Source of the DNA: Aliiroseovarius sp. S1123
GTDB taxonomy: Bacteria > Pseudomonadota > Alphaproteobacteria > Rhodobacterales > Rhodobacteraceae
Assembly (NCBI RefSeq): GCF_023015885.1
Contig: NZ_JALKBE010000004.1
Span: forward strand, 124,001 to 188,000
DNA: 64,000 nt
Direction of reading: 5' to 3'
Shown here in pieces: positions 46,260-54,909 of this stretch (within the stretch, counting starts at the first letter, position 1; every line of letters starts with the position of its first letter). Below the pieces are notes generated by a model, which was given only the letters and a program-made list of their open reading frames with translations, made no database searches and was not told the origin of the DNA. The translations under genes were made by a program, and so were the position numbers.

Positions 46260-47507
46260 TCAGGGCGCGTTCAATGCGTGAAGGCGGCTTTCAAGGAACG
46301 CTGCCTGCGCGGGGGCGTCCGACAGGGCGATGGCGGCGCGATAGCTTTCGGCGGCGTCGCGGTCGCGCCCAAGGCGTGCCAGAAGATCAGCACGACAGGC
46401 GTGGAACGGTTGATAGCGGGCGAATTTGCCTTCCGCTTCGACCGAGTTCAGTAGGGACAGACCGGCCTGTGGGCTATCTGCATAAGACAGCGCCACGGCT
46501 TGATTGATCCGCAAAACCGGGTTGGGCTGGCGCGTATAAAGCACGTCATAGAGCGCCACGATCTGCGCCCAGTCGGTCGACGCAAAATCGGCGGCCTGCG
46601 CGTGTACTGCGCTGATCGCCGCCTGAAGCGCGTAAGGACCGGCAGGACCCATGGTCAAAGTGGTTTCGACCAACGCCAGCCCCTCGGCGATCTTGGCGCG
46701 GTCCCATCGGGCGCGGTTCTGAAGTTCCAGCGGGATAAACGCCCCGCCCTGCCCTTGCCGCGCCAACCTGCGGCTTTCGCCAAGCAGCATCAGGGCCAGA
46801 AGGCCATGTGCCTCGGCATGATCGGGAAGCAGACCCGTCAAAATGCGCCCAAGCCGGATCGCTTCGGCCACCAGATCGCCGCGGGTCAGCTGGCCGTCAG
46901 ACGCTTGATAGCCTTCGTTGAAGATCAGATAGATGACGCGCAACACGGTGTCGGTGCGGTCGTGCAGATCCTCGGGCTCGGGCAGTTTGAAGGGGATGCC
47001 GGCACCCGCGAGCTTTTTCTTGGCACGGGTCAGGCGGGCGGCCATCGCGTCGGTTTTGTCCAGAAACGCGCGGGCAATCTCGGCGGTCGTCAGCCCGCCC
47101 AGCGCGCGCAGAGTAAGCGCCACGCGGGACTTTTCTTCAAGCGCGGGGTGACAGCAGGTATAGATCAGCTCCAGCCGGTGGTCGGTGATCAGCATCGGCG
47201 TATCCTCGGGGTCGCTTTGGTGCTGCTCTAGCCAAAGGGTCAGTTCGGCTGCATTTCGGGTCGCGGTGGCGGTTCGGCGCAGACGATCCAACGCCTTGCG
47301 CTTCGCGACCGAGATCATCCACGCATCTGGATGGCGTGGTGCGCCCTTCGTGGGCCAGACCTCGAGCGCTTTGATAACCGCATCCTGCAAGCTGTCCTCG
47401 GCCAGCGCGTAATCACCAATCGAGGACACAAGCGCCGACAGGATGCGCCCCCAGTCTTCACGGATCAACCGCGTGATCAGCGTTTGAGCTTCAACCGGGG
47501 GCAGCAT
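46260..47507 (-). CDS. ECF-type sigma factor with C-terminal DUF6596/TPR extension (ECF42-like)
   Basis: 415 residues, much longer than a standard ECF sigma (about 180-200). Sigma region 2 (about 15-75, DYALAEDSLQDAVIKALEVW) and region 4 (about 120-170) are followed by a roughly 230-residue helical extension (DTVLRVIYLIFNEGYQASDG, the DUF6596 start) with TPR-like repeats. ECF42 sigma factors carry this extension instead of an anti-sigma gene and are linked to YciI/DGPF proteins (established for the family). The DGPF gene lies 6 bp upstream on the same strand, which supports that grouping. Confidence 0.92.
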   Translation of the reverse strand: MLPPVEAQTLITRLIREDWGRILSALVSSIGDYALAEDSLQDAVIKALEVWPTKGAPRHPDAWMISVAKRKALDRLRRTATATRNAAELTLWLEQHQSDPEDTPMLITDHRLELIYTCCHPALEEKSRVALTLRALGGLTTAEIARAFLDKTDAMAARLTRAKKKLAGAGIPFKLPEPEDLHDRTDTVLRVIYLIFNEGYQASDGQLTRGDLVAEAIRLGRILTGLLPDHAEAHGLLALMLLGESRRLARQGQGGAFIPLELQNRARWDRAKIAEGLALVETTLTMGPAGPYALQAAISAVHAQAADFASTDWAQIVALYDVLYTRQPNPVLRINQAVALSYADSPQAGLSLLNSVEAEGKFARYQPFHACRADLLARLGRDRDAAESYRAAIALSDAPAQAAFLESRLHALNAP

Positions 47508-47513
47508 GTGGGA

Positions 47514-47864
47514 TCAGTCGAAAACCATGATCGGACGGACTTCCACCCGGCCATATTTCGCATCCGGGATCTTGGCGGCATATTTCAGCGCCTCGTCCAG
47601 ATCCTTGCAGTCGAGGATATAGTAACCGCCCAGCTGCTCCTTGGTTTCGGCAAAGGGGCCGTCCACGACCTCGGTCTTGCCGTCCCGCATGGATACGGTG
47701 GTGGCGGTCGCCACGGGATTAAGGGCGTTGCCCCCAACCATCACACCTGCGTCCTGCACTTCCTGCGTGTAGTCCACATAGGCCTGCATATAGGGGCCAA
47801 ATTCGTCGGTGCCGGGCTGCGGGCCGTTATCCTCGGCATTATAAATCAAACAGATATATTGCAT
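47514..47864 (-). CDS. YciI-like DGPF-domain protein
   Basis: 116 residues from an ATG after AAAGGAAAACCG. It begins MQYICLIYNAED and contains the diagnostic VVDGPFAETKEQLGGYYIL segment (DGPF box), ending EVRPIMVF. It has the ferredoxin-like fold of YciI. DGPF genes accompany ECF42 sigma factors and are their typical targets, so self-activation of this two-gene operon is expected. The biochemical role is not known. Codons upstream to 47960 are open but have no ribosome site. Confidence 0.92.
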   Translation of the reverse strand: MQYICLIYNAEDNGPQPGTDEFGPYMQAYVDYTQEVQDAGVMVGGNALNPVATATTVSMRDGKTEVVDGPFAETKEQLGGYYILDCKDLDEALKYAAKIPDAKYGRVEVRPIMVFD

Positions 47865-48059
47865 CGGTTTTCCTTTCGTCTGTTGGGAAAGGTCTATGCC
47901 TTTCTGTGTACCAGACGTTTGAAGATCGGCAAAATCGACATCGCCCCGAGATTTTTTCACTCTGCCCCAATTGATCTGAAGAAGCTAAAAACAGACTGAA
48001 GACCCAAAATCGTGTAGATACTAGCCCCTTATGGAACATTTTACACAGAAGGATTCATT

Positions 48060-48395
48060 TTGCCCTTTCCTGATTTCATAAAAGAATTACCCAGCATCGA
48101 CGTTCCGTTCCCCGAAGATGTGGTGCAAACGGCAGTTGTGCGATCAGACCATGGTTTGGTTGCCTTCTTCACATTCCTCAAAGACATGGAGCTTCCGCCG
48201 CATTCACACGGGCCGCAATGGGGCACGGTTGTCGAAGGCGAGATCGAGCTGACCATCGGCGGCGAGACACGAACCTACAGGGCAGGCGACAGTTACAACA
48301 TCCCGGCAGGCGTCGTGCATGGCGGACGGATTAAGGCTGGAACACGTGCTATCGACGTCTTTGCCGAGGCGGATCGATACCCAATCAAGGAATAG
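48060..48395 (+). CDS. Cupin-domain protein
   Basis: 111 residues from a TTG start, chosen because AAGGA sits 7 bp upstream and no ATG is in frame. It has the two cupin motifs: PPHSHGPQWGTVVEGEIEL (His-x-His...Glu) and NIPAGVVHGGRI (final His). It is a small metal-binding beta barrel, probably an enzyme or sensor domain of unknown substrate. It converges with the GT-C-like gene 17 bp away. Confidence 0.82.
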   Translation: MPFPDFIKELPSIDVPFPEDVVQTAVVRSDHGLVAFFTFLKDMELPPHSHGPQWGTVVEGEIELTIGGETRTYRAGDSYNIPAGVVHGGRIKAGTRAIDVFAEADRYPIKE

Positions 48396-48412
48396 CGGCC
48401 AGTTCGCCGCCC

Positions 48413-49954
48413 CTAGGGACACACCCGCGTGTAATAAAGGAACCGCAGCGGGTTTGGTGCCTCTTCGCCCCTTGCGGCAAGATATTCTGAATAATGGACC
48501 GGTTCGATCACTTGCTGGTAGCATCGGGCAAACTCGGGCAGGTTCTCCAGCTCCTTCCCTGACAGAAACCAAGCCTCGGCGACATTGACGCCGTGGGCTG
48601 GGCCGATGATGATCCGGTCGGGCGCGCGGGACAGCACGTAGACGCCGTCCCCCTTGGCGTGACCCGGCCAGCTTTGGCGCTCGGTCAAGATCGGAACATT
48701 CTTGCGTTTGGCAATCACCGGATCATTCAAGCCCAGCATGTCGATGAAGGTGCGGTTCTGGCCGGCGAAAAAGGGGGTCGCCCCCGCCGTATTCAAGGCA
48801 ATCGTGATGCCTTCCGGCCAAGTGTTATTGATGTGATGGCCAATAATCTCGCCGAAATGGGCGGCGTGATCCCGCGTTTTCGGAGGCTCAACCAAAGCCA
48901 CGATCAAAGTCGCAAGGACCGATGTTCCGACAACGATATTCCGTGTCTGCAACTCCGTTGCGGTCAAGCATGCCAGAAGCAACAGGGCCAGCGGCGCAAG
49001 CAACGGCACCAGCATCCGCGCCCACGGCATGTGGTCGCCCCCGGCCCAACAGATGTAGAGCAGCTGCATGACCGTCGCACACAGCAGGAACTTCACGGCC
49101 GGGGTCGACCCCGCCGTTTTCCGCAGGATGACCACAGCGCCCAAGGCAATGCCCAAGGTCGGGATCGTCACCAGCATGTCGGACAGATACTCGGCACCGT
49201 TCAGAAGCTTTTCCGACAGGGGCAGATCGGCTTTGGCATAGAACGTCAGGGGGAAGAGCTCACCATAAATCTGCCAGCGGATCCCCATTTGAAGGAACGA
49301 GACCGCCGCCGGGATGCCAACGACGATTGTGGCCCCCATCACGCGGGCAGATTTGGTGCCGGACCCGGCCACCAGCAGCCCAAGCCCCGACCCCGCAATA
49401 AACACAGACGCATCCAACCGCGTCAGCACGGCCAGCGCATAGGCGATGGCTGCCAACAGCAACAGTCCGGTGTGGGGTCGGCGCAGATAAGTCAGCAATG
49501 CGGCCACGCCGCTGGCAAGGAGCGCCGCGACGACCACCGCCTCAAGCCCGCCGAGCACCCAGAGCGCAATCGGGGTCGAACCCGCAACCGTCAACACGGT
49601 CAGCCCTCGCCCCAGCCGGTTTTCCCGGCCCGGCAGCACCGCACGCGCCGCGACAGCCGTCATCACCAGCAAGACGAAAACCGCGATGGCATTCACCATT
49701 TGCGCCGCGGCAACCGCCGAGGCGCCAAGCCGCATGACCCAGCCTGTCAGCACCACGTGCAGCAAGCTGGTATAGCCCTCGGCCCATTCGCCGGGATTCC
49801 ACTGGATCAAGCCGGTTTCCGCAAAGGTCCGTGCATAGCGCAGGGTGATATAGGCATCATCGTGAAAAAAGCCGCTGTGCTTGGACAGAAGATAGGCCAG
49901 CACGGCCAGCGCAACAATCACCGCAAGACTGTCGCCTGATATGCGTCTCAACAT
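48413..49954 (-). CDS. Polytopic membrane protein, GT-C glycosyltransferase-like
   Basis: About 513 residues with roughly 10-12 membrane helices. The first periplasmic loop has FFHDDAYITLRYARTFAETG followed by WNPGEWAEGYTSLLH. The paired Asp and the E-G-Y-T-S motif resemble GT-C (polyprenyl-phosphate-sugar-dependent) transferases such as arabinosyl- or mannosyltransferases. A C-terminal soluble domain begins about residue 370 with FIDMLGLNDPVIAKR. The acceptor is unknown. The ATG at 49954 is taken; a TTG 11 codons upstream is possible. No polysaccharide genes are adjacent. Confidence 0.75.
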   Translation of the reverse strand: MLRRISGDSLAVIVALAVLAYLLSKHSGFFHDDAYITLRYARTFAETGLIQWNPGEWAEGYTSLLHVVLTGWVMRLGASAVAAAQMVNAIAVFVLLVMTAVAARAVLPGRENRLGRGLTVLTVAGSTPIALWVLGGLEAVVVAALLASGVAALLTYLRRPHTGLLLLAAIAYALAVLTRLDASVFIAGSGLGLLVAGSGTKSARVMGATIVVGIPAAVSFLQMGIRWQIYGELFPLTFYAKADLPLSEKLLNGAEYLSDMLVTIPTLGIALGAVVILRKTAGSTPAVKFLLCATVMQLLYICWAGGDHMPWARMLVPLLAPLALLLLACLTATELQTRNIVVGTSVLATLIVALVEPPKTRDHAAHFGEIIGHHINNTWPEGITIALNTAGATPFFAGQNRTFIDMLGLNDPVIAKRKNVPILTERQSWPGHAKGDGVYVLSRAPDRIIIGPAHGVNVAEAWFLSGKELENLPEFARCYQQVIEPVHYSEYLAARGEEAPNPLRFLYYTRVCP

Positions 49955-50073
49955 AGATGCGCCTATAAATGCATTAACTACTTGCAACCTAGCGCGAAAG
50001 CTTCGCCCCGCAATGATAAGTTGATCTTTTCGCCCACTTCCGGCGGTCTCAGCGGCAAAATCGCACCATCAAA

Positions 50074-50107
50074 CGAAAAAGCCGCGAAGGTTCCCCCTCG
50101 CGGCTTT
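50074..50107 (-). terminator. Intrinsic terminator of rpmI-rplT
   Basis: On the minus strand a perfect 10-bp stem AAAGCCGCGA/TCGCGGCTTT with a 10-nt loop is followed by TTCGTTT. It lies 24 bp after the rplT stop. Confidence 0.9.
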
Positions 50108-50130
50108 CGAATTCTTTGCTGTGATCAGGC

Positions 50131-50496
50131 TTAGGCAGCCAGAGCAGCCTGTGCTTTTTCAACGATCGCGCCGAATGCTTCGGGCTCGTGAACGGCCAGG
50201 TCGGCCAGAACCTTACGGTCCACTTCAACGCCAGCCAGGTTCAGGCCGTTGATGAAGCGCGAGTATGTCAGGCTTTCGTCATGCGAACGGACAGCAGCGT
50301 TGATACGCTGGATCCACAGCGCACGGAACTGACGCTTGCGGTTCTTACGGTCACGGGTTGCATACTGGTTCGCCTTGTCGACGGCCTGACGGGCAACTTT
50401 GAAGTTGCTCTTACGACGGCCGTAATAGCCTTTAGCGGCCTTGACGACTTTACGGTGACGGGCGTGGGTTGTGGTTCCACCTTTAACGCGGGACAT
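50131..50496 (-). CDS. rplT: 50S ribosomal protein L20
   Basis: 121 residues, very basic N-terminus ([20 protein letters not shown]) and the conserved [37 protein letters not shown] and [10 protein letters not shown] segments. It binds 23S rRNA early in 50S assembly. It is 14 bp downstream of rpmI, forming the usual rpmI-rplT pair. infC is not next to it here, so the pair is separate from the infC operon seen in many bacteria. Confidence 0.98.
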   Translation of the reverse strand: MSRVKGGTTTHARHRKVVKAAKGYYGRRKSNFKVARQAVDKANQYATRDRKNRKRQFRALWIQRINAAVRSHDESLTYSRFINGLNLAGVEVDRKVLADLAVHEPEAFGAIVEKAQAALAA

Positions 50497-50510
50497 ATCA
50501 GTATCTCCTC

Positions 50511-50711
50511 TTAGCGGTCGTAGGGCATGTAGCCCTTGACGATCTTAGCGTCGGGGGCGGACAGAGCGGACGTACCGCGTGCGTTGCGGATGAATTTCTT
50601 CGTCCGTTTGATCATTCCGTGCTGTTTACCAGCCTGGGCTCCGATGACCTTGCCGGTCGCGGAAACCTTAAAGCGCTTCTTGGCGCTCGATTTGGTCTTC
50701 ATCTTGGGCAT
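50511..50711 (-). CDS. rpmI: 50S ribosomal protein L35
   Basis: 66 residues: [20 protein letters not shown] then the [17 protein letters not shown] and VKGYMPYDR segments of L35. The start follows GGAG by 7 bp; the 14 in-frame codons upstream are not part of the protein. It is the first gene of the rpmI-rplT operon. Confidence 0.98.
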   Translation of the reverse strand: MPKMKTKSSAKKRFKVSATGKVIGAQAGKQHGMIKRTKKFIRNARGTSALSAPDAKIVKGYMPYDR

Positions 50712-50843
50712 TTTCGTCTCCAAACAAAGGTTACGTTGATGCACGGCGGGCATGCCACATTAGCCCACACGCACATGAAGTTGGCCGTATAGGGGCAGAT
50801 CGCGCGACTCGCAAGCGTTTTTTCTGGGGAAATCGGCTTCGGA

Positions 50844-51080
50844 TCAGGCGCCCAGATAGGCAACGTAGTGGCTGATCACCGCGTCAATGACCTGTGGGAT
50901 TGTACTGATCGAATAGGCGTTGGGTTTGGCGCTGATCGCAACCACGATCAGCCCCCCACCAATCAGCAACATGAGACCCGGAATGCGAGGTGTCTGCCCA
51001 CGCCGAAACGCGCCCAGAATTGCTGGAATTGCCAGTACCAGAATAAAAAGCCCGGCAACAAAAAAGGTATCATACGTCAC
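50844..51080 (-). CDS. Small two-helix membrane protein, unknown
   Basis: 78 residues from a GTG preceded by AGGAGG at 7 bp, the strongest ribosome site in this part of the window. Two hydrophobic helices (about 6-24 and 34-52) are joined by a basic loop (RRGQTPRIPG), so a hairpin with its loop in the cytoplasm is likely. A short C-terminal helix follows. I do not recognise the family. It lies between pyk and rpmI on the same strand with a 63-bp gap to pyk. Confidence 0.75.
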   Translation of the reverse strand: MTYDTFFVAGLFILVLAIPAILGAFRRGQTPRIPGLMLLIGGGLIVVAISAKPNAYSISTIPQVIDAVISHYVAYLGA

Positions 51081-51143
51081 GCAAGAACCTCCTTCAAACT
51101 CAGCTAACTTGATACAAACTGCACCAAGTATAGCTCAATCTGA

Positions 51144-52583
51144 TCAGGTTGCGTAGATCATACTTTCGTCACAGGGCGCCACGCGCAGAATGTTGGTGGT
51201 TCCGGGCACATTGAAAGGCACGCCGGCGGTCACAACAATCTGGTCTGTTTCTTCCGCAAAACCAGCACTTCTGGCAGCGCGCGCAGCAGATACCACTGCC
51301 GCCTTGAAGCGCTCAACCTCGCCGGCGGTCACGAAACAGTTGGTCCCCCAGGACAGGCACAGACGGCGCGCCGTACCACGCAACGGGGTCAGCGCGATAA
51401 TCGGCACACGGGGACGTTCCCGCGATGTCAAAAGCGCCGTGGTGCCAGATTGGGTAAAGCAGCAGATTGCCTTGATGTCCGTGGTTTCCGCGATCTCGCG
51501 TGCGGCGGCCACGATGGCATCATTGATGCCGGACCGACTTGCCACGCGGGAGGCTTCGACCTGCGCGCGGTAGGTGTCATCATTCTCGACCTCGATGGCG
51601 ACGGCGTTCATGGTGGACACGGCCTCGACCGGGTATTGCCCAGCGGCACTTTCAGCCGACAGCATCACCGCATCCGCACCATCATAAATCGCGTTCGCCA
51701 CGTCCGAGACCTCGGCCCGCGTCGGCATGGGGCTTTCGATCATGCTTTCCAGCATCTGTGTGGCAACAATGACCGGCTTGCCCGCACGACGGCAGGCAAG
51801 GACCAAGCGCTTTTGGATCGGTGGCACGGCGTGTACGGGCAGCTCAACACCAAGGTCGCCACGGGCAACCATGATCCCATCAGACGCTTCAAGGATGGCG
51901 CTAAAAGCATCTACCGCGGCGGGTTTTTCGATTTTCGACAAAACCGCGGCACGCCCTTTTGCCAGATCGCGGGCTTCCTCGACGTCTTCCGGGCGCTGCA
52001 CAAAGCTGAGCGCCAGCCAGTCCACGCCCAGTTGACAGGCAAATTCCAGATCCGCGCGATCCTTGTCAGACAGCGCCGCAAGCGGAAGCACCACGTCCGG
52101 CACGTTGACACCCTTGCGGTCAGAAATCGTTCCGCCGACCTCGACCTCGCAATCGGCAAAATCCGGGCCGCATTCCTTGACCTTCAGACGCAGCTTTCCG
52201 TCATTCACCAGAAGGGTCGATCCGGGCTTCAGCGCCGCGAAGATCTCGGGATGGGGCAGGCAGACGCGATGCCCTTCGCCGGGGGTCTCGTCCAGATCAA
52301 AGCGGAACTCTTGCCCCTCTTCGATATCGGCGGCCCCGGCAGAGAACACACCGCAGCGCAGCTTCGGTCCCTGTAGGTCGGCCAAGATCGCAATCGGGCG
52401 GTCCAGATCTTTTTCCACCTGACGCACCAGGGCATGACGCGCGCGCTGCTCGTCATGGGTGCCGTGGGACATGTTCATGCGAAATACATCGGCCCCAGCT
52501 TCGAACAGCGCACGAATTGTATCGTAGTCACTTGAAGACGGGCCCAGTGTTGCGACGATCTTGACATTACGATGGCGTCTCAC
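51144..52583 (-). CDS. pyk: Pyruvate kinase
   Basis: 479 residues from a GTG after GAGAGG. It begins RRHRNVKIVATLGPSSSDYD and has the FRMNMSHG, ILADLQGPKLR, LSKIEKP and MVARGDLGVELP metal/substrate motifs, and the MLESMIESPMPTRAEVSDVANA region. It converts phosphoenolpyruvate and ADP to pyruvate and ATP. An ATG six codons earlier is possible but lacks a ribosome site. Two LacI-type operators lie 54-87 bp upstream, so control by sugar metabolism is likely. Confidence 0.96.
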   Translation of the reverse strand: MRRHRNVKIVATLGPSSSDYDTIRALFEAGADVFRMNMSHGTHDEQRARHALVRQVEKDLDRPIAILADLQGPKLRCGVFSAGAADIEEGQEFRFDLDETPGEGHRVCLPHPEIFAALKPGSTLLVNDGKLRLKVKECGPDFADCEVEVGGTISDRKGVNVPDVVLPLAALSDKDRADLEFACQLGVDWLALSFVQRPEDVEEARDLAKGRAAVLSKIEKPAAVDAFSAILEASDGIMVARGDLGVELPVHAVPPIQKRLVLACRRAGKPVIVATQMLESMIESPMPTRAEVSDVANAIYDGADAVMLSAESAAGQYPVEAVSTMNAVAIEVENDDTYRAQVEASRVASRSGINDAIVAAAREIAETTDIKAICCFTQSGTTALLTSRERPRVPIIALTPLRGTARRLCLSWGTNCFVTAGEVERFKAAVVSAARAARSAGFAEETDQIVVTAGVPFNVPGTTNILRVAPCDESMIYAT

Positions 52584-52636
52584 GGCGCACCTCTCTTTCA
52601 TTTCTTACGCGGGGTCAGCCGCTCTATGCCCTAATT

Positions 52637-52670
52637 TGTTAGCGCTGACAACAAAATGTTAGCGCTCACA
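52637..52670. promoter_or_regulatory. Tandem LacI-family-type operators upstream of pyk
   Basis: Two 14-bp near-palindromes, TGTTAGCGCTGACA (52637-52650) and TGTTAGCGCTCACA (52657-52670), each one mismatch from perfect symmetry. Their centres are 20 bp apart, about two helical turns. A central CG within inverted half-sites is typical of LacI-family regulators. The pair lies in the divergent region between pyk and the N-formylglutamate amidohydrolase gene. No LacI-family gene is in the window. Confidence 0.7.
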
Positions 52671-52729
52671 TGTGGCGCTCGGCTTTGACCTCGCTTAAAG
52701 GGGATGTGAAACAGAAAAACAACACCATC

Positions 52730-53470
52730 ATGACATACCTTCCATTTCACGTTCATGGGCCGGATCGGCCCTCGCGCTGGCTGATCACGTGTGACCATGC
52801 CGCAAATACCGTGCCCACCTGCGTCGGCAACGGCGATCTGGGCATCGCACCCGAGGATATGAACCGCCACATCGCTTATGATGTTGGCGCCGCCGGGGTC
52901 AGTATCCATCTGGCCGAGCTTCTGGACGCGCCCGCGATCCTGTCCAACTTCTCGCGCCTTGTGATCGACCCCAACCGGGGCGAGGACGATCCGACATTGT
53001 TGATGAAGCTTTACGACGGCACCGTGATCCCCGCGAACCGCCATGCGGATGCAACCGAAAAAGCCCGCCGTCTGGAGGCCTTCCACCGCCCCTATCACAA
53101 CGCGCTGGCAGATATGGCCGCCCGTCAGGACAATACGGTGATCGTGGCGATGCATTCCTATACGCCACAACTGAACGGCCGCGATCCGCGCCCGTGGCAC
53201 GTTGCAGTCCTGCATGAAAAAGACAGTCGCATCGCGACGCCTCTGATCAAGAAGTTGGAGCAGGACCCCGATCTTTGCGTCGGTGAAAATGAACCTTATG
53301 GCGGCCATCTGGACGGCGACAGCATCGACCGTCACGCGGTGCTGCAAAAGCGCCCCAATGTGCTGATCGAGATCCGCAACGACTTGATTGAGACGGAAGA
53401 GCATCAGCGCGCTTGGGCCGAACGTCTGGCACCGATCCTGATGGAAACTCTGGCCGAAACGGGGCTCTGA
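52730..53470 (+). CDS. N-formylglutamate amidohydrolase family protein
   Basis: About 246 residues. The N-terminal segment WLITCDHAANTVP, the SRLVIDPNRGEDD box and the HSYTPQLNG motif are those of the N-formylglutamate amidohydrolase (HutG-type) zinc hydrolases, which release glutamate and formate. No hut genes are adjacent, so the real substrate may be another N-acyl amino acid. The start MTYLPFHVHGP has no good ribosome site; GTG at 52706 or ATG at 52670 are alternatives in the same frame. The next gene begins 1 bp after its stop. Confidence 0.85.
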   Translation: MTYLPFHVHGPDRPSRWLITCDHAANTVPTCVGNGDLGIAPEDMNRHIAYDVGAAGVSIHLAELLDAPAILSNFSRLVIDPNRGEDDPTLLMKLYDGTVIPANRHADATEKARRLEAFHRPYHNALADMAARQDNTVIVAMHSYTPQLNGRDPRPWHVAVLHEKDSRIATPLIKKLEQDPDLCVGENEPYGGHLDGDSIDRHAVLQKRPNVLIEIRNDLIETEEHQRAWAERLAPILMETLAETGL

Positions 53471-53471
53471 C

Positions 53472-53807
53472 ATGCCACATATCCGCATCGAATACACCGG
53501 CGAGGCTGACGCGGCCATGCAAGCCCTGTGCGAGGCGTTGCTTGACGCGCTGTCATCCCATGACGCCATCCCCAACCCCGCTTCGATCAAGGTCCGGGCG
53601 CTGCCGACCGCCTATGCCGTGATGGGCACCGAGGCGCAAAGCTTTGCCCACGCGCAATTCGCACTGCTTCCCGGGCGCTCCGAAGCCGTGAAATCCGACC
53701 TTTCCAGGCTGATCCTATCCACCATGCGCGCCCATCTGCCGCAGATCGCCAACCTATCCGTTGACGTCGAAGACCTCAGCCCCTCCTATGCCAAAGACGT
53801 TCTCTAA
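53472..53807 (+). CDS. 5-carboxymethyl-2-hydroxymuconate isomerase (CHMI) family protein
   Basis: 111 residues of tautomerase-like fold. The start MPHIRIEYTG exposes Pro2, the family's general base after Met removal, and RSEAVKSDLSRLIL lies at the expected distance. The founding enzyme isomerises an intermediate of homoprotocatechuate breakdown, but no hpa genes are adjacent, so the substrate here is open. It sits between the amidohydrolase (1 bp) and DUF1244 (12 bp) genes in one run. Confidence 0.82.
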   Translation: MPHIRIEYTGEADAAMQALCEALLDALSSHDAIPNPASIKVRALPTAYAVMGTEAQSFAHAQFALLPGRSEAVKSDLSRLILSTMRAHLPQIANLSVDVEDLSPSYAKDVL

Positions 53808-53819
53808 GGAGTAACCCAC

Positions 53820-54134
53820 ATGGACGACCAGACCCGTATCGAGATCGAAGCCGCAGCCTTCCGCCGCCTGCAAAAGCACCTGATGGAAGACCGCACTGAC
53901 GCGCAGAACATCGACATGATGAATCTGGCCGGCTTTTGCCGCAACTGCCTTGCCCGCTGGTATCAGGAAGCCGCCAACGATCGCGGCATCGAAATGTCGA
54001 AGGAAGAAGGTCGCGAAGCGTTCTATGGCATGACCATGGCCGAGTGGAAGGCGAACTATCAGACCGACGCCAGCCCGGAAAAGCAGGCCGCGTTCGAAGT
54101 GGCGTTCAAAGAGAACGTGACGGACAAGCAGTAA
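53820..54134 (+). CDS. DUF1244 family protein
   Basis: 104 residues. The central block MMNLAGFCRNCLARWYQEAA with two Cys, followed by the EGREAFYGMTMAEWK segment, is the DUF1244 signature, a small helical domain common in Alphaproteobacteria with no known activity. A strong ribosome site (AAGGAGTAACCCAC) precedes the start. It is the last gene of the amidohydrolase-CHMI-DUF1244 run. Confidence 0.9.
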   Translation: MDDQTRIEIEAAAFRRLQKHLMEDRTDAQNIDMMNLAGFCRNCLARWYQEAANDRGIEMSKEEGREAFYGMTMAEWKANYQTDASPEKQAAFEVAFKENVTDKQ

Positions 54135-54141
54135 ACATCAC

Positions 54142-54176
54142 CGGAAGCTTCTGGGAAAATTACCCGGAAACTTCCG
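54142..54176 (+). terminator. Hairpin after DUF1244
   Basis: A 13-bp stem with one mismatch and one G-U (arms 54142-54155 and 54163-54176) around AAAATTA, starting 8 bp after the stop codon. No T run follows, so termination strength is uncertain. It separates the run from parA. Confidence 0.6.
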
Positions 54177-54250
54177 TACAATATATCCTATCGCTCCTCC
54201 CCCCCAAGTGGTATGCTGCAGCGCAGAAACGACATTTGGAGGCTTGACCA

Positions 54251-54889
54251 ATGAGCAGTCGGATCATCTGCGTGGCGCAGCAGAAGGGTGGCGCGGGCAA
54301 AACAACGCTCGTCTCGAACCTGGCCATCGCGTTCCTGTCCGAGGGAAAAAGCGTGGCTCTGTTGGACACGGATCCCCAAGGCAGTCTTGGTAAGTGGTTG
54401 GATATTCGCGAAGAAACGCTGGGCGAGGATGAAAATCTTCAGTTCGCGACCGCCACCGCCTATGGCATCTCGCGCGCCATTCGTGGGGTCAAGGAACAGG
54501 CCGACGTCGTTCTGATCGACACGCCCCCCAAAGCCGACAGCGACGTGCGCTGGGTGCTAAGTGAGTCGGATCTGGTGCTGGTCCCCGTCTCGGCCAGCAA
54601 GGCCGATGTCTGGGCAACCAATGATGTTCTGGACTTGGCGGACCGGGCTGGGAAACCAACGAATGTTGTCATGAACCGCACACGTAATGGGACGCGCGTT
54701 GGCGAACAGGTGTCCACTGCGGTCGCCGAGCTTGGTGCAAAACCGTTGCAGTCATCCCTGTCCAGCAGGGTAATTTATGCCGAGGCGCTCGGTCGCGGAC
54801 TGGGTGTGTTGGAAGCGAAACGAACTGGTCCCGCGGCGGACGAAGTACGCGCACTGGCGGCCGAGGTGGCTGCCGCTTTGAAGCTGTAA
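54251..54889 (+). CDS. Orphan ParA-family ATPase
   Basis: 212 residues. It has the deviant Walker A of the ParA/MinD class (VAQQKGGAGKTTLVSNLA), the switch DTDPQGSLGKW and the Walker B-like VVLIDTPPKADSD. The N-terminal DNA-binding domain of plasmid ParA is missing, as in small ParA proteins that position protein clusters or small plasmids. No parB, parS-like repeats or chemotaxis genes are next to it. Possible roles are partition, positioning of a cellular cargo, or a genomic remnant. It follows a ribosome site (GGAGGCTTGACC). Confidence 0.9.
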   Translation: MSSRIICVAQQKGGAGKTTLVSNLAIAFLSEGKSVALLDTDPQGSLGKWLDIREETLGEDENLQFATATAYGISRAIRGVKEQADVVLIDTPPKADSDVRWVLSESDLVLVPVSASKADVWATNDVLDLADRAGKPTNVVMNRTRNGTRVGEQVSTAVAELGAKPLQSSLSSRVIYAEALGRGLGVLEAKRTGPAADEVRALAAEVAAALKL

Positions 54890-54909
54890 AGCCGCACGCA
54901 CCTGTTCAA

